64,000 bases of DNA, taken from contig NZ_BMNT01000025.1 in NCBI RefSeq assembly GCF_014646695.1, positions 19,932-83,931 on the forward strand. Direction: 5' to 3'. Of the stretch, positions 33,037 through 43,972 are shown piece after piece; within the stretch, counting starts at the first letter, position 1, and each line of letters begins with the position of its first letter. The translations under genes were made by a program, and so were the position numbers. The DNA is from Sphaerisporangium melleum. GTDB lineage: Bacteria; Actinomycetota; Actinomycetes; Streptosporangiales; Streptosporangiaceae. Under the pieces are notes generated by a model. It had not been told where the DNA came from. It worked only from the letters and a program-made list of their open reading frames with translations, and did no database searches.

Positions 33037-34017
33037 CTAGCTGAGGCGGACGCGCGGGTCGATCACGGCGTAGAGCGCGTCCACGATGACGTTGAACACG
33101 ACGATCGCGGCGGCGGCGAGCAGCACCGTCGCCATGAGCATGGGCAGATCGGAGTTGAGCACCGCCTGGATGGACAGCCGGCCGATGCCCTGGAGGCTGA
33201 ACGTCGTCTCGGTGATGATCGCCCCGCCGATGAGGCTCGCCACGTCGACGCCGAAGATCGTCGCGATCGGGGTGAGCGTGCCGCGAAGCGCGAAGCGCAG
33301 GATCACCGTGCGGGAGGACATGCCCTTGGCCCGCGCCGTGCGCACGTAGTCCTCCGAGAGCTGCTCGACCATGGTGGAGCGCGCCATGCGGGTGTAGTTG
33401 GCGGTGAAGATGATCGCCAGCACCACCCAGGGCAGCAGCAGGCCGTACGCCCACTGCAGCGGGTTGTCGGTGAACGGCACGTACCTCGGGCGCTCGATGA
33501 CGTTCCACTGGTAGACCAGGAAGTACATGGCCAGGGTGCCGACGAAGTAGATCTGCACCGAGGCGCCGATCAGCGAGGCGACGCTGGCGATCTTGTCCAG
33601 CGGCCGGCCCTGGTTGAGCGCGGCGATGATGCCGGCGCCCACGCCGAACAGCAGGAAGATGACCGACGAGCCGATGGTCAGCGAGATCGTGACCGGCATG
33701 CGGTCGACGATGGTGTCGAACACCGGGGCGTGGTTCACGAACGAGAACCCCAGGCACGGCGCCGGGCAGTGCCCGAGCCCTTCGTAGTCGCGCCCGGCGA
33801 AGATGCCCGCCAGCCAGGTCACGAACTGCACGAAGAGCGGCTGGTCCAAGCCGAGATTGTGCCGCGCCTGCGCGAGCGTCTCGGGTGGGCACACCTTTCC
33901 GCAGGCCAGCCGGGCGGGGTCGGCGGGTACGGCGAAGAAGAGGAAGAACGTCACTGCAGCGATGATCACAAGGATGACCGCTGCGCCGAGGGTCCGGCGA
34001 GTCAGGAATCGCAGCAT
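33037..34017 (-). CDS. Oligopeptide ABC transporter permease (OppB-like)
   Basis: A 326-residue inner-membrane subunit with one N-terminal helix (LGAAVILVIIAAVTFFLFFAV), a long extracytoplasmic loop with the Cys-containing segment LACGKVCPPE, and five further helices. The binding-protein-dependent transport signature appears as EDYVRTARAKGMSSRTVILRFALRGTLTP. It follows the substrate-binding protein gene by 70 bp. Confidence 0.92.
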   Translation of the reverse strand: MLRFLTRRTLGAAVILVIIAAVTFFLFFAVPADPARLACGKVCPPETLAQARHNLGLDQPLFVQFVTWLAGIFAGRDYEGLGHCPAPCLGFSFVNHAPVFDTIVDRMPVTISLTIGSSVIFLLFGVGAGIIAALNQGRPLDKIASVASLIGASVQIYFVGTLAMYFLVYQWNVIERPRYVPFTDNPLQWAYGLLLPWVVLAIIFTANYTRMARSTMVEQLSEDYVRTARAKGMSSRTVILRFALRGTLTPIATIFGVDVASLIGGAIITETTFSLQGIGRLSIQAVLNSDLPMLMATVLLAAAAIVVFNVIVDALYAVIDPRVRLS

Positions 34018-34087
34018 GGCCTGTCGATCTCGGAGGCGGTGCCCCCGGGGCGCCGCGCGGGCGCCCCGGGGACGGGAGGTGCGGAGG

Positions 34088-35878
34088 TCAGGAGGACTTC
34101 ACGAAGATGGTGTTCGGCGAGACGACCCAGCTGACCGGGTCGATCTCCGCGCCGCCCACCAGCGAGCCGTGCAGCTGGAGACCGACGTTGTTCAGCGCCG
34201 GCACCAGCGGGGTGACCGTCTCCATGATCTTCTTGTCGAGCTCGCCCCACGCCTTGTTGGCCTCGGCGGCGTCCGCGAGGCCCTCGATGCGCTTGATCTC
34301 GGCGGTGATCGCCGGGTCCTTCAGGTGGGACTGGTTGTAGCCGCCGTCGCGCACCGCGCCGAAGATGACCGGGAACACGGTGGCCGCGGTCGGCCAGTCG
34401 GCGCCCCAGCCGCTCCAGTACATGTCCAGCCCGTTGTCCACCTTGCCGGTCGCGTCGTACCAGGTCTTGGTGTTCATCGGCTTGGCCACGACCTTGATGC
34501 CGGCCTTGGCGAGCTGGTTCTTGATGGCGACCGTGATGCGCTCTTCGGTCGGGGTGTCGTTGTAGCCGTACACGATGGTCGGCGTCGGGTTCCCGGACTG
34601 GGCGAGCAGCTCCTTGGCCTTGGCGATGTCGCCCTCGGGGTGCTGCTTCATGCCGAACACGTCGTAGTCGAGCCAGCCCGACACGCTCGGGTTGAGGATC
34701 GTCGTGTTGATCACCGAGCTGGCGGGGCCGCCGCTGATCTGCATGATCTGCTTGGTCGGCCAGGCGTAGTTGATCGCCTGGCGGACCTTGATGTCCTTCA
34801 CCCGGTCGAGGTTGAAGTAGTAGTAGTCACCGTAGGGCGAGGGCTGCTTGAGCAGGCGCGACTGCAGGTCGGGGTTCTCGACCACCTGCTGGGTGCGCTC
34901 GGCGGCGACGTGGCTGTAGAAGCTGAAGGTCTTCTTGTCGTCCCCGGTGTCGGCGACGAGCCGGTCGGTGACCTGCAGCGACTGGTAGCCGAACTCCAGG
35001 TGCCACTTGTCGGGGTAGGCGCCGCGGATCGGGTCGGTCGCCGGGTCCCAGTTGGGGTTGCGCTCCAGGTCCATCGACTTGTCGACGACGTGCTTGGCGA
35101 TGATGTACGGGCCGCTGGAGAACGGCTCCTTGTCGTACTTCTCCTTGGTGTCCTTGGCCTTGGGGACGATGCCGTAGCCGGTCATCGCGAGCGCGTAGTT
35201 GGCGTCGGCGTGCGGGGAGGTGAAGTGGAAGACGACCGTCTTGTCGTCGGGGGTCTCGACGGCGTCGAGCTCCTTGCCGCCGTAGGGGCCTCCGTAGGCC
35301 TTCTTGAAGTCGTCCTGCGTGAGCCACTGCTGGATGTAGGGCGGGCCTTCGGTGATGAACGGGGCGAACAGCCGCTCCATCGACCACTTCACGTCGGCGG
35401 AGGTGATCGGGCTGCCGTCCTGCCACTTCACCCCGTCCTTGAGGGTGAACGTCCAGGTCTTGCCGCCGTCGGACACCTGCCCGGCGTCGGTGGCGAGGTC
35501 GCCGACCACCTTGTAGTCGCCCTTGCCGACCCGCTTGTAGCCGGTGAGGCCGCGGGTGATCATCAGGTGGAAGTTGGCGGTGACGTTGTCGTACACCCGG
35601 CCCGGGTCCAGGTGCGGGTAGTCGTCGCGGTCGATCATGTTGACCGTGCCGCCCTTGACGACGCCCTCCGGCGCGACGGCCGGGCCGGCGGAGTCCTGGG
35701 CCGTGCCGATCGTCACCTTCGGCGGGGCGAACAGGTCGGTCAGGCTGGTGGCCGAGGCGGTGGCGGAGGGGCCGGCGCCGGCGGGCGGGGCGCCGGCGTT
35801 CCCCTTGGAGCACGCCGCGGTGAGCGCGAGGGATCCGATGGCGAAGACGGCCAGAGCGGACCGCGTTCGTGCTGACAT
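34088..35878 (-). CDS. Peptide ABC transporter substrate-binding lipoprotein (OppA/DppA-like)
   Basis: A 596-residue extracytoplasmic solute-binding protein of family 5 (SBP_bac_5). The N-terminus is a lipoprotein signal (about 1-23) with lipobox LTAAC, placing it on the membrane surface. A Gly/Ala/Ser linker and then the family core follow, with DGKTWTFTLKDGVKWQDGSPITSADVKWSMERL and YYYFNLDRVKDIKVRQAINYAW. CCAGGAGTG precedes ATG 35878. It lies between the two permease genes, an order different from the classic oppABCDF. Ligand preference is not visible from sequence. Confidence 0.92.
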   Translation of the reverse strand: MSARTRSALAVFAIGSLALTAACSKGNAGAPPAGAGPSATASATSLTDLFAPPKVTIGTAQDSAGPAVAPEGVVKGGTVNMIDRDDYPHLDPGRVYDNVTANFHLMITRGLTGYKRVGKGDYKVVGDLATDAGQVSDGGKTWTFTLKDGVKWQDGSPITSADVKWSMERLFAPFITEGPPYIQQWLTQDDFKKAYGGPYGGKELDAVETPDDKTVVFHFTSPHADANYALAMTGYGIVPKAKDTKEKYDKEPFSSGPYIIAKHVVDKSMDLERNPNWDPATDPIRGAYPDKWHLEFGYQSLQVTDRLVADTGDDKKTFSFYSHVAAERTQQVVENPDLQSRLLKQPSPYGDYYYFNLDRVKDIKVRQAINYAWPTKQIMQISGGPASSVINTTILNPSVSGWLDYDVFGMKQHPEGDIAKAKELLAQSGNPTPTIVYGYNDTPTEERITVAIKNQLAKAGIKVVAKPMNTKTWYDATGKVDNGLDMYWSGWGADWPTAATVFPVIFGAVRDGGYNQSHLKDPAITAEIKRIEGLADAAEANKAWGELDKKIMETVTPLVPALNNVGLQLHGSLVGGAEIDPVSWVVSPNTIFVKSS

Positions 35879-35934
35879 GTCACTCCTGGTGCTAGAGCCT
35901 GGTGCTAAAGAGGGGGCAGGGTGCGTGGCCGGGT

Positions 35935-36960
35935 CTAGCGCCTGATCCGTGGATCGAACGCGTCCCGGACCGAGTCACCCAGGAGGTTGAAGGCGACGAC
36001 GAAGACGAGCAGGGCCACCCCGGGGAACATCAGGTAGGTGATGTCGGACTGGTAGACCTCGGTGCCGCGCAGGAACATGCGGCCCCAGTCGGGCACCGGC
36101 TCGATCATGCCGACCCCGAGGAACGACAGCGCCGCCTCGGAGGTCACCAGCGCCGGCAGCAGCAGCGTCGACTGGATGAGGATCGGGGTCCACAGGTTGG
36201 GCAGCAGCTCCTTGAAGATGATCCGGGCCGGGGAGGCGCCGGTCACCCGGGCGGCCTCGACGAACTCCCGCTCGCGCAGCGACAGCACGTTGCCGCGCAG
36301 CAGGCGGGCCAGCCCGGCCCAGCCGAAGACGGTCAGGAAGGTGATCAGCGCCGCCGCCCGCAGCCAGACCGGGGTCTCCTCGTCCGGCTTCACCAGCAGG
36401 TTCTCCAGCACGGGCATGAACGCGATGATGAACAGCGTCGAGGGGAACGACAGCAGGACGTCGATGGCACGGCCGATGAAGTAGTCGGTGCGCCCGCCGG
36501 TGTACCCGGCGACGATGCCGACCACGATGCCGATCACCGTGGTCACCGCCGTCGCCGCGAGCGCGATCAGCAGCGAGGTGCGGATGCCGTACACGAGCTG
36601 TGTGAACACGTCGCGGCCGAGCCCGGGTTCGATGCCGAACCAGAACTCCGAGCTGATGCCGCCGTTGGGCAGGATGGGGAACCCGTAGGCGTTGAGCAGC
36701 CCCGGGTCGTCCAGGCCGTAGGTCGTGTAGGGGTCCTTGCCGTACACCGCCGAGATCAGCGGCGCCGCGAGGGCCACCAGGACGAAGAACAGCACGATGA
36801 CGGCGGAGATCACCCCGGTGCGGTCGCGGCGGAAGCGCCGCCACATCAGCTGTGCCGGGGAGCGGCCCACCAGAGCGGGCTCGCCGGTGCCCGCGGTCGC
36901 CGCCTGGGCGGCGGCCACAGGGTCGGAGCCTTCGGTGGTGGCCGGAGATGGAAGAGCCAT
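35935..36960 (-). CDS. Oligopeptide ABC transporter permease (OppC-like)
   Basis: A 341-residue permease and the first gene of the importer operon. A cytosolic N-terminal tail with PAQLMWRRFRRDRTGVISAVIVLFFVLVAL (OppC_N) precedes five more helices and the signature EFVEAARVTGASPARIIFKELLPNLWTP. It ends LGDSVRDAFDPRIRR, typical of DppC/OppC. ATG 36960 (MALPSPAT) is chosen; an in-frame start at 37020 would add 20 basic, unconserved residues. Confidence 0.9.
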   Translation of the reverse strand: MALPSPATTEGSDPVAAAQAATAGTGEPALVGRSPAQLMWRRFRRDRTGVISAVIVLFFVLVALAAPLISAVYGKDPYTTYGLDDPGLLNAYGFPILPNGGISSEFWFGIEPGLGRDVFTQLVYGIRTSLLIALAATAVTTVIGIVVGIVAGYTGGRTDYFIGRAIDVLLSFPSTLFIIAFMPVLENLLVKPDEETPVWLRAAALITFLTVFGWAGLARLLRGNVLSLREREFVEAARVTGASPARIIFKELLPNLWTPILIQSTLLLPALVTSEAALSFLGVGMIEPVPDWGRMFLRGTEVYQSDITYLMFPGVALLVFVVAFNLLGDSVRDAFDPRIRR

Positions 36961-37465
36961 TGTGCGGGTGCCACCCGATAGATCGTTTCGCGGTGAACGT
37001 GACAACGGGAACTTTGGCAATTAATCAGCCGTTGGTCAATGCGTCTTGCGGCTTTCACGACCAATTGCGGCAGTTGTTGCGGAAAGTCGATCAGGTTGTG
37101 TCCGGTAACCCATTGACCTGCGGCGATGCCGTACGGAACGATGGGGCGTCTCTCTGCCGTTGTGTCACGAAATCGAGACACGACCATGACATGACCATGA
37201 CACCACCCGGCGGCTCCCAGCTTTTGGGTCCACCCCTCGATGATGGCGGTGCGCGCGCGCGAATGCCCGGGTAACGCATTATTAACCAGGGCAATGCCGC
37301 GGTAACACGCGGGACCGCTCCGCCGCCGCGGGGCCGTGTCCCCGCTGATGCGCGTGGCGGCCGTTTCAGGGGTTCCCCCGACGAGCAAGCGCTAGGTAGT
37401 AGTAGGGGTCTTCGCGGGTTACGTCCGCTTTGCCGGGCATGGCACACTGAGAGGCAGAGCAGCGT
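36961..37465. promoter_or_regulatory. Divergent control region between importer operon and FMN riboswitch
   Basis: About 500 bp without a supported gene. It contains two adjacent 11-bp direct repeats, CGACCATGACA and TGACCATGACA (37181-37202), and a dyad GTGTC-N10-GACAC just before them (near 37163-37180). These are possible regulator sites for the importer. The first 130 bp before the OppC-like gene is AT-richer and probably holds its promoter. Confidence 0.4.
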
Positions 37466-37590
37466 GCTCCGGGGTCGGTGAAATTCCGAACCGGCGGTGA
37501 CAGTCCGCGACCCGGCCGAGTCCATCGGCCGGTTGACCTGGTGGAACTCCAGGACCGACGGTGAAAGTCCGGATGGGAGGAAGCGCGCGG
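37466..37590 (+). ncRNA. FMN riboswitch (RFN element)
   Basis: The conserved FMN-aptamer blocks appear in order: GGGGTCGGTGAAATTCCGAA, CCGGCGGTGACAGTCCGCGA, a variable stem (CCGGCCGAG ... CGGCCGG), CTGGTGGAACTCCAG, ACCGACGGTGAAAGTCCGGA and the closing TGGGAGGAAGCG. It senses FMN and should lower expression of the riboflavin genes when FMN is plentiful. The aptamer ends about 300 nt before ribE, a long gap. Confidence 0.95.
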
Positions 37591-37896
37591 GCGTACGGCG
37601 ACCAGTCGCCGTGCGCCGGTCGTGGTGCGTCGCCGCACCCGAACACCCCGGGGCCCGCCGTGGCAGCAAGAGCTACTGGCGAGTAGGAGGGGCCGGGTGG
37701 GCCGACCGTCGCTTCACACGCGCCGCGCCGCCGAGCGTGTCGCGTCATCTTCGTCATCTCCCGCCGTGTGCCGTCCGGCGTGGACCTCCTGTGCTGTGCG
37801 GAAGACGGGAGCGCCCTTACGGGTTGCTCCCTCTCGCAGGTCACCGAACTTCCCGCGCACCGGCTTCGCGCCGGCCGCGTCGCACAAGGAGCGTTG
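37591..37896 (+). promoter_or_regulatory. Long leader between FMN aptamer and ribE, with a candidate switching hairpin
   Basis: No convincing gene lies in this 306-nt leader. GGGAGC (37807-37812) can pair with GCTCCC (37826-37831), enclosing CCC/GGG. The same GCTCC can instead pair with GGAGC (37888-37892), which is the ribE ribosome site. These exclusive pairings make a plausible translation-control platform. A further CCGGC/GCCGG hairpin lies between. This is inference from pairing only. Confidence 0.4.
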
Positions 37897-38505
37897 ATGT
37901 TCACAGGAATCGTCGAGGAACTCGGCGAGATCGCCGCGGTCGAGGCACTGGCCGACGCCGCGCGCTTCTCCGTCCGCGGCCCGGCCGTCGCCCCGGGCGC
38001 CCGCCACGGCGAGTCGATCGCGGTCAACGGCGTCTGCCTGACCGTCGTCGAGGCCGACGGCGACACCTTCACCGCCGACGTGATGAAGGAGACCCTCGAC
38101 CGCAGCTCGCTCGGCGCCCTCGCCCCCGGTGACCGGGTCAACCTCGAACGCGCCGTCCGTGCCGACCAGCGGCTCGGCGGCCACATCGTCCAGGGCCACG
38201 TCGACGGCACCGGCGTCCTGATCTCGCGCGAGCCCGCCGAGCACTGGGAGGTCGTCACCATCTCACTGCCGCCCGCGCTGGAGCGCTACGTGGTCGAGAA
38301 GGGCTCGATCGCCGTCGACGGCGTCAGCCTCACCGTCACCGCCGTGCGGTCCGGGGAGTTCGCCGTCAGCCTGATCCCGACCACCCTCGGCCTCACCACG
38401 CTCGGCCACAAGCGCCCGGGCGACCCGGTGAACCTCGAGGTCGATGTGATCGCCAAGTACGTCGAGAAGCTCCTCGCCGGCCGCGGACAGGGCATCTCAT
38501 CATGA
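37897..38505 (+). CDS. ribE: Riboflavin synthase alpha chain
   Basis: Dismutates two 6,7-dimethyl-8-ribityllumazine molecules to riboflavin. The 202-residue protein has the two homologous lumazine-binding halves: [10 protein letters not shown] with [13 protein letters not shown], and [11 protein letters not shown] with [19 protein letters not shown] is five bases before ATG 37897. It is the first gene after the FMN riboswitch and overlaps ribM by four bases. A ribD gene, often next to it, is not in this window. Confidence 0.96.
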   Translation: MFTGIVEELGEIAAVEALADAARFSVRGPAVAPGARHGESIAVNGVCLTVVEADGDTFTADVMKETLDRSSLGALAPGDRVNLERAVRADQRLGGHIVQGHVDGTGVLISREPAEHWEVVTISLPPALERYVVEKGSIAVDGVSLTVTAVRSGEFAVSLIPTTLGLTTLGHKRPGDPVNLEVDVIAKYVEKLLAGRGQGISS

Positions 38506-39124
38506 ACTGGACCCAGGCGGGCTTCACGCTGCTCGGCCAGCGGGTGCTGTGGACCGACCTGATCGGCAACATCTGCGCGCTGTCCACCGTCGTGCTGGCC
38601 ATGAGACGCACCATCTGGACCTGGCCGGTGCAGCTGGTCGGCTCGGTGCTGCTGTTCGTCGCCAGCGTCGAGGCGCACATCACCGGCAACGCGCTCAAGC
38701 AGGCGATGTTCGGCCTGCTCGCGGTCTACGGCTGGGTCCGCTGGGTGCGCGGCACCCGGCACGGCGAGACGCTGCCGGTGCGTCCTGGCAGCGGCCGCGA
38801 GCGTGGCGCGCTGCTCGCCGTCATGGTGGCGGGCACGGCGCTGGTCGCCCTGTTCTTCGTCGCCACCGGATGGTCGTGGGCGCCGCTCCCGGACGCCTAC
38901 ATCTTCGTGGGCAGCGCCGTCGCCACCTACGCCCAGGGCAAGGCGCTGATCGACTTCTGGTGGATCTGGATCGCCGTCGACCTGGTCGGCGTCCCCCTCG
39001 CGTTCAGCTCGGGTCTCGTCGTCTCCGGTGTGGTGTACGGGATCTTCTTCGTCATGGTCCTGCTCGGCATCCGCGAATGGCGGCGGCAGTACCGCAACAC
39101 CCGCCGGCTGGAGGTGGCCCCCAT

Positions 39125-39128
<4 letters not shown>
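38502..39128 (+). CDS. ribM: PnuC-family riboflavin transporter RibM
   Basis: A 208-residue membrane protein of the PnuC family. In actinobacterial rib operons this family member (RibM) imports riboflavin by facilitated diffusion. It has about six or seven helices and the family-typical residues [30 protein letters not shown] and [20 protein letters not shown]. The overlap with ribE and ribBA (ATGA on both sides) and the upstream FMN riboswitch support a riboflavin rather than nicotinamide riboside substrate. Confidence 0.88.
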
Positions 39129-40958
<1,830 letters not shown>

Positions 40959-41007
40959 GCCGCTTTGCCGCGCCGATCCACCTGCCGTCCCCGCCGGGCG
41001 GGCCGCC

Positions 41008-41463
41008 GTGCCTGACAGCGTCCCGCCGCCGCCCCTGCCGGTGACCTGGCGCCCGCGCCGGGCGCGCGCCCTGGCGTACGGCTTCGCCACGGTCATGGTG
41101 GTGGGGTCGGTCGTGCTGGCGGTGCTCCTCCCGCCGCCGTTCCGGCTGCCCGACAAGATCGGCGTGGTGGTCTTCGGCTGCCTGGTCGCCGCCATCCTCC
41201 ACCTGCTCGGCCGGCTGCGGGTGGAGGCCGACGACCGCGGCGTCACCGTCGTCAACGCGCTGCGCGTCCACCGGTACGCCTGGCCCCAGGTGCTCGGCGT
41301 GACCCTGCCCGAGGGGGAGCCGTGGCCCAAGCTCGACCTGGCCGACGGCTCCAGCGTCGGCGCCATGGGCATCCAGGGCGCCGAGAAGGCCCGCTCCCGC
41401 CAGGCCGTGGCCGAGCTGCGCGCCCTCATCCACACCCACGGCGAGGCCCCCGACCACCCGTGA
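41008..41463 (+). CDS. PH-like domain membrane protein
   Basis: A 151-residue protein commonly found right after ribH in actinomycetes. Two hydrophobic segments (about 20-60) are followed by a PH-like beta domain (RLRVEADDRGVTVVNALRVHRYAWPQVLGVTLPEGEPWPKLDL) with the bPH_6 pattern. Function is unknown; it may be membrane-associated. GTG 41008 gives PDSVPPPPLPVTW, the normal family beginning. It is probably co-transcribed with ribH, 49 bp upstream. Confidence 0.8.
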   Translation: MPDSVPPPPLPVTWRPRRARALAYGFATVMVVGSVVLAVLLPPPFRLPDKIGVVVFGCLVAAILHLLGRLRVEADDRGVTVVNALRVHRYAWPQVLGVTLPEGEPWPKLDLADGSSVGAMGIQGAEKARSRQAVAELRALIHTHGEAPDHP

Positions 41464-41478
41464 CCGCCCTCGTCCACC

Positions 41479-41589
41479 GCGCGTGCCTCCGGCCGCATGC
41501 TGGTAGCCCAGGCCAGACGCGAAGGACCGGCCCTGGCCACCAGAGATGGGCACATTATCGACTATGACCTCCAGATCCTGAAGGTGTGA
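41479..41589 (+). pseudogene. Remnant of a VapC-type PIN-domain toxin (C-terminal end)
   Basis: About 36 codons in one frame encode RMLVAQARREGPALATRDGH followed by IIDYDLQILKV and a stop. This is the characteristic C-terminal part of VapC toxins, where MLVAQA and the ATRD Asp lie near the active site. No start, no N-terminal PIN segment and no vapB antitoxin are present, so it is a decayed fragment. About 150 bp without features follow before the ssuD stop. Confidence 0.65.
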
Positions 41590-41736
41590 CCCTCACGAGC
41601 GGCGGGCCGATCTTCGCGTGTTCTTCGCCGAGGCCCGCTGACCGTCGCGGAACGGCAGTGTCGCCCGCGAGCAGGATGATGCTCTCTGGTGACCGATCGA
41701 GCGCCGCCGAGTCGTGCGGTGCCGTGCCCGGGGCGG

Positions 41737-42884
41737 TCAGGCGGTGAGGCGGATGGGGGCGGGGAGGGTGCTCAGGGCGCCGCGGCGGCGCAGCTCGGGC
41801 AGGACGCCTTCGCCGAACCAGTACGCCTCCTCCAGGTGCGGGTAGCCGGACAGGACGAACTCGCTGATGCCGTGGCGGGCGTACTCCTCGATGAGGTCGG
41901 CGACCTCGGCGTGGCTGCCGACCAGCGCGGTGCCGGCGCCGCCGCGCCCCAGCCCGACGCCCGCCCACAGGTTCGGGTACACCTCCAGGTCGTGCACGGT
42001 GCCGCCGTCGCGGCGGTAGCCCTCGTGCAGGGCGAGCATGCGCCGCTGCCCGATCGACTCGCTGTGGGACAGGACCTTCTGGGCGGTGCGGATGTGGGCG
42101 GGGTCGATCGCGTCGAGCAGCCGCCCGGCCTCGGCCCAGGCTTCTTCGGAGGTGTCGCGGGTGATGACGTGCAGCCGGACGCCGAAGCGCAGGGTCCGTC
42201 CCTCGGCGGCGGCCAGTGCGCGCACCCACTCGATTTCTCGGCGACGTGCGCGGGCGGCTCGCCCCAGGTGAGGTAGGTCTGCACGTGCCGGGCCGCGACC
42301 GCGCCGGCCGGGGTGGAGGACCCGCCGAAGTACAGCTCGGGCAGCGGGGCGGGCGGCTCGGACACCGTGGCGCCCGCCACCTGGTAGTAGGTGCCGGTGA
42401 AGTCGAACGGGCCGCTCCACGCTCCCCGCACGACGCTCAGGAACTCGTCGGTGCGCGCGTACCGCTCGTCCTTGGACAGGTGGTCGCCGAAGCGGCGCTG
42501 CTCGGGGCCCTCGCCGCCGGTCACCACGTTGAGCAGCAGCCGCCCGCCCGAGATGCGCTGGTAGGTGGCGGCCATCTGGGCGGCCAGGGTGGGCGACAGC
42601 AGGCCGGGCCGGAAGGCGACCAGGAACTTCAGCCGCGTGGTCTGCTGGCTGAGCGCCGCGGTGACCAGCCAGGCGTCCTCGCACCAGGTGCCGGTCGGGG
42701 TCAGGACGGCCTCGAAGCCGAGTTGCTCGGCCGAGCGGGCGATCTGGGCGAGGTAGTCGATCGACGGCGGCCGGTAGGCGTGCGCCGTGGAGTGGCCGTG
42801 GGCGCGGGCGAGCCCGTGGCCGCCTCCGACGATCGACCGGCCGTCGCCGTTGGTGGGCAGGAACCAGTGGAACTTCAGGGTCAT
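41737..42884 (-). pseudogene. ssuD: FMNH2-dependent alkanesulfonate monooxygenase, one-base frameshift
   Basis: SsuD releases sulfite from alkanesulfonates under sulfur limitation. Residues MTLKFHWFLPTNGDGRSIVG to WGEPPAHVAEK are in one frame from ATG 42884. The rest, EIEWVRALAAAEGR to PAPIRLTA, is in the next frame down to 41737. The break lies at about 42233-42237: the minus strand reads GCCGAGAAATCGAGTGGGTG where GCCGAGAAGATCGAGTGGGTG would keep the frame, so one base is missing. Both parts are otherwise well conserved, with all family regions present. It is either a recent pseudogene or a sequencing error. No ssuABC transporter genes flank it. Confidence 0.85.
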
Positions 42885-42972
42885 GGGTCGGGCGTCCTTC
42901 GTGACGATGTGGGTGCGGTGGCGGTCGATGACGTCGCCGAAGACGGTCTGCCGGGGTGTGGTGTCCTCTCAT

Positions 42973-42986
42973 AATTGCCAGCAATT
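42973..42986. promoter_or_regulatory. Inverted repeat upstream of ssuD
   Basis: AATTGC and GCAATT form a 6-bp dyad with a 2-bp spacer about 90 bp upstream of ssuD, in an AT-rich patch that continues CCTACCAAGTCAATGGGG. The position suits a promoter with a sulfur-status operator. The regulator is not identified. Confidence 0.35.
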
Positions 42987-43072
42987 CCTACCAAGTCAAT
43001 GGGGAAATCGCGATGATCCGCGTGACACGGTGGTACGGGCTCGCGGGCGGGGGATGCGCGTAGGCTGAGGGG

Positions 43073-43972
43073 GTGCGGCACGAGACATACCGGGCGGCCG
43101 GCGTCGGCGGCCCCGCGAGGCTGGCCGAACTGCTGGAAGAACGGGCCTACCTGGCGGACGAGGGGCTCGCGACCGCGTGCTTCCTGGCGCTGGAGATGGG
43201 CCGCCCCCTGTTCCTGGAAGGGGAGGCGGGGGTCGGCAAGACCGAGCTGGCCAAGACGCTCGCCACCGTCCTCGGCGCGCCGCTGATCCGCCTGCAGTGC
43301 TACGAAGGGCTGGACGCCGCCCAGGCTCTGTACGACTGGGACTTCGCCCGCCAGCTCCTGCACCTCAAGGCGGCCGAGGCCACGGGAGCGACCGGCGCGG
43401 GCGAGGCCGCCCGCCTGGAGGGAGAGCTGTACGACCGGCGCTTCCTGATCGCCCGCCCCCTGCTCCGGGCCCTGGAGACCCAGCCGAGCGTGCTGCTGGT
43501 GGACGAGATCGACCGGGCCGACGACGAGTTCGAGGCGTTCCTGCTGGAAGTGCTGTCCGACTTCAGCATCTCCATCCCCGAGTTCGGCACCATCAGCGCG
43601 GCGACCCCGCCCGTCGTGGTCCTCACCTCCAACCGCACCCGCGATGTGCACGACGCGCTCAAGCGCCGCTGCCTGTACCACTGGCTGGAGCACCCGGCGT
43701 TCGAGCGCGAGGTCGCGATCCTGCGCCGCCGCCTGCCGGAGTGCACCGAGACCCTCGCCCGCCAGGTCGCCGCGGCCGCCGGGCGGCTGCGCGGCGCCGG
43801 GCTGCTCAAACCGCCGGGGGTCGCCGAGACCCTCGACTGGGCCGAGGCGCTGCTCACCCTCGGCGCCCGCGACCTCGATCCCGGGCTGGCCTCGGCCACT
43901 CTGGGCGCGGTGCTGAAGTACCGCGAGGACCAGCAGACGGCCCTCGCCGGCGGGCTGCTGCGCGATGCCTGA
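43073..43972 (+). CDS. MoxR-family AAA ATPase (CoxD-like)
   Basis: A 299-residue AAA+ ATPase with Walker A GEAGVGKTELAK (about 47), Walker B VLLVDEIDRAD and sensor-1 VVLTSNRTRDVHDALKRRC. The last segment, ALKRRCLYHWLEHPAFEREVAILR, is characteristic of CoxD-type proteins, chaperone-like ATPases needed to mature the molybdenum-copper CO dehydrogenase or related enzymes. TAGGCT at 43061-43066 just before GTG 43073 suggests a leaderless message. It overlaps the VWA protein gene by eight bases, its usual partner. Confidence 0.85.
   Translation: MRHETYRAAGVGGPARLAELLEERAYLADEGLATACFLALEMGRPLFLEGEAGVGKTELAKTLATVLGAPLIRLQCYEGLDAAQALYDWDFARQLLHLKAAEATGATGAGEAARLEGELYDRRFLIARPLLRALETQPSVLLVDEIDRADDEFEAFLLEVLSDFSISIPEFGTISAATPPVVVLTSNRTRDVHDALKRRCLYHWLEHPAFEREVAILRRRLPECTETLARQVAAAAGRLRGAGLLKPPGVAETLDWAEALLTLGARDLDPGLASATLGAVLKYREDQQTALAGGLLRDA

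Noticed and set aside
37622-37897. Possible short gene between the FMN aptamer and ribE
   Set aside because: Arg/Pro-rich with no ribosome site; better explained as untranslated leader.
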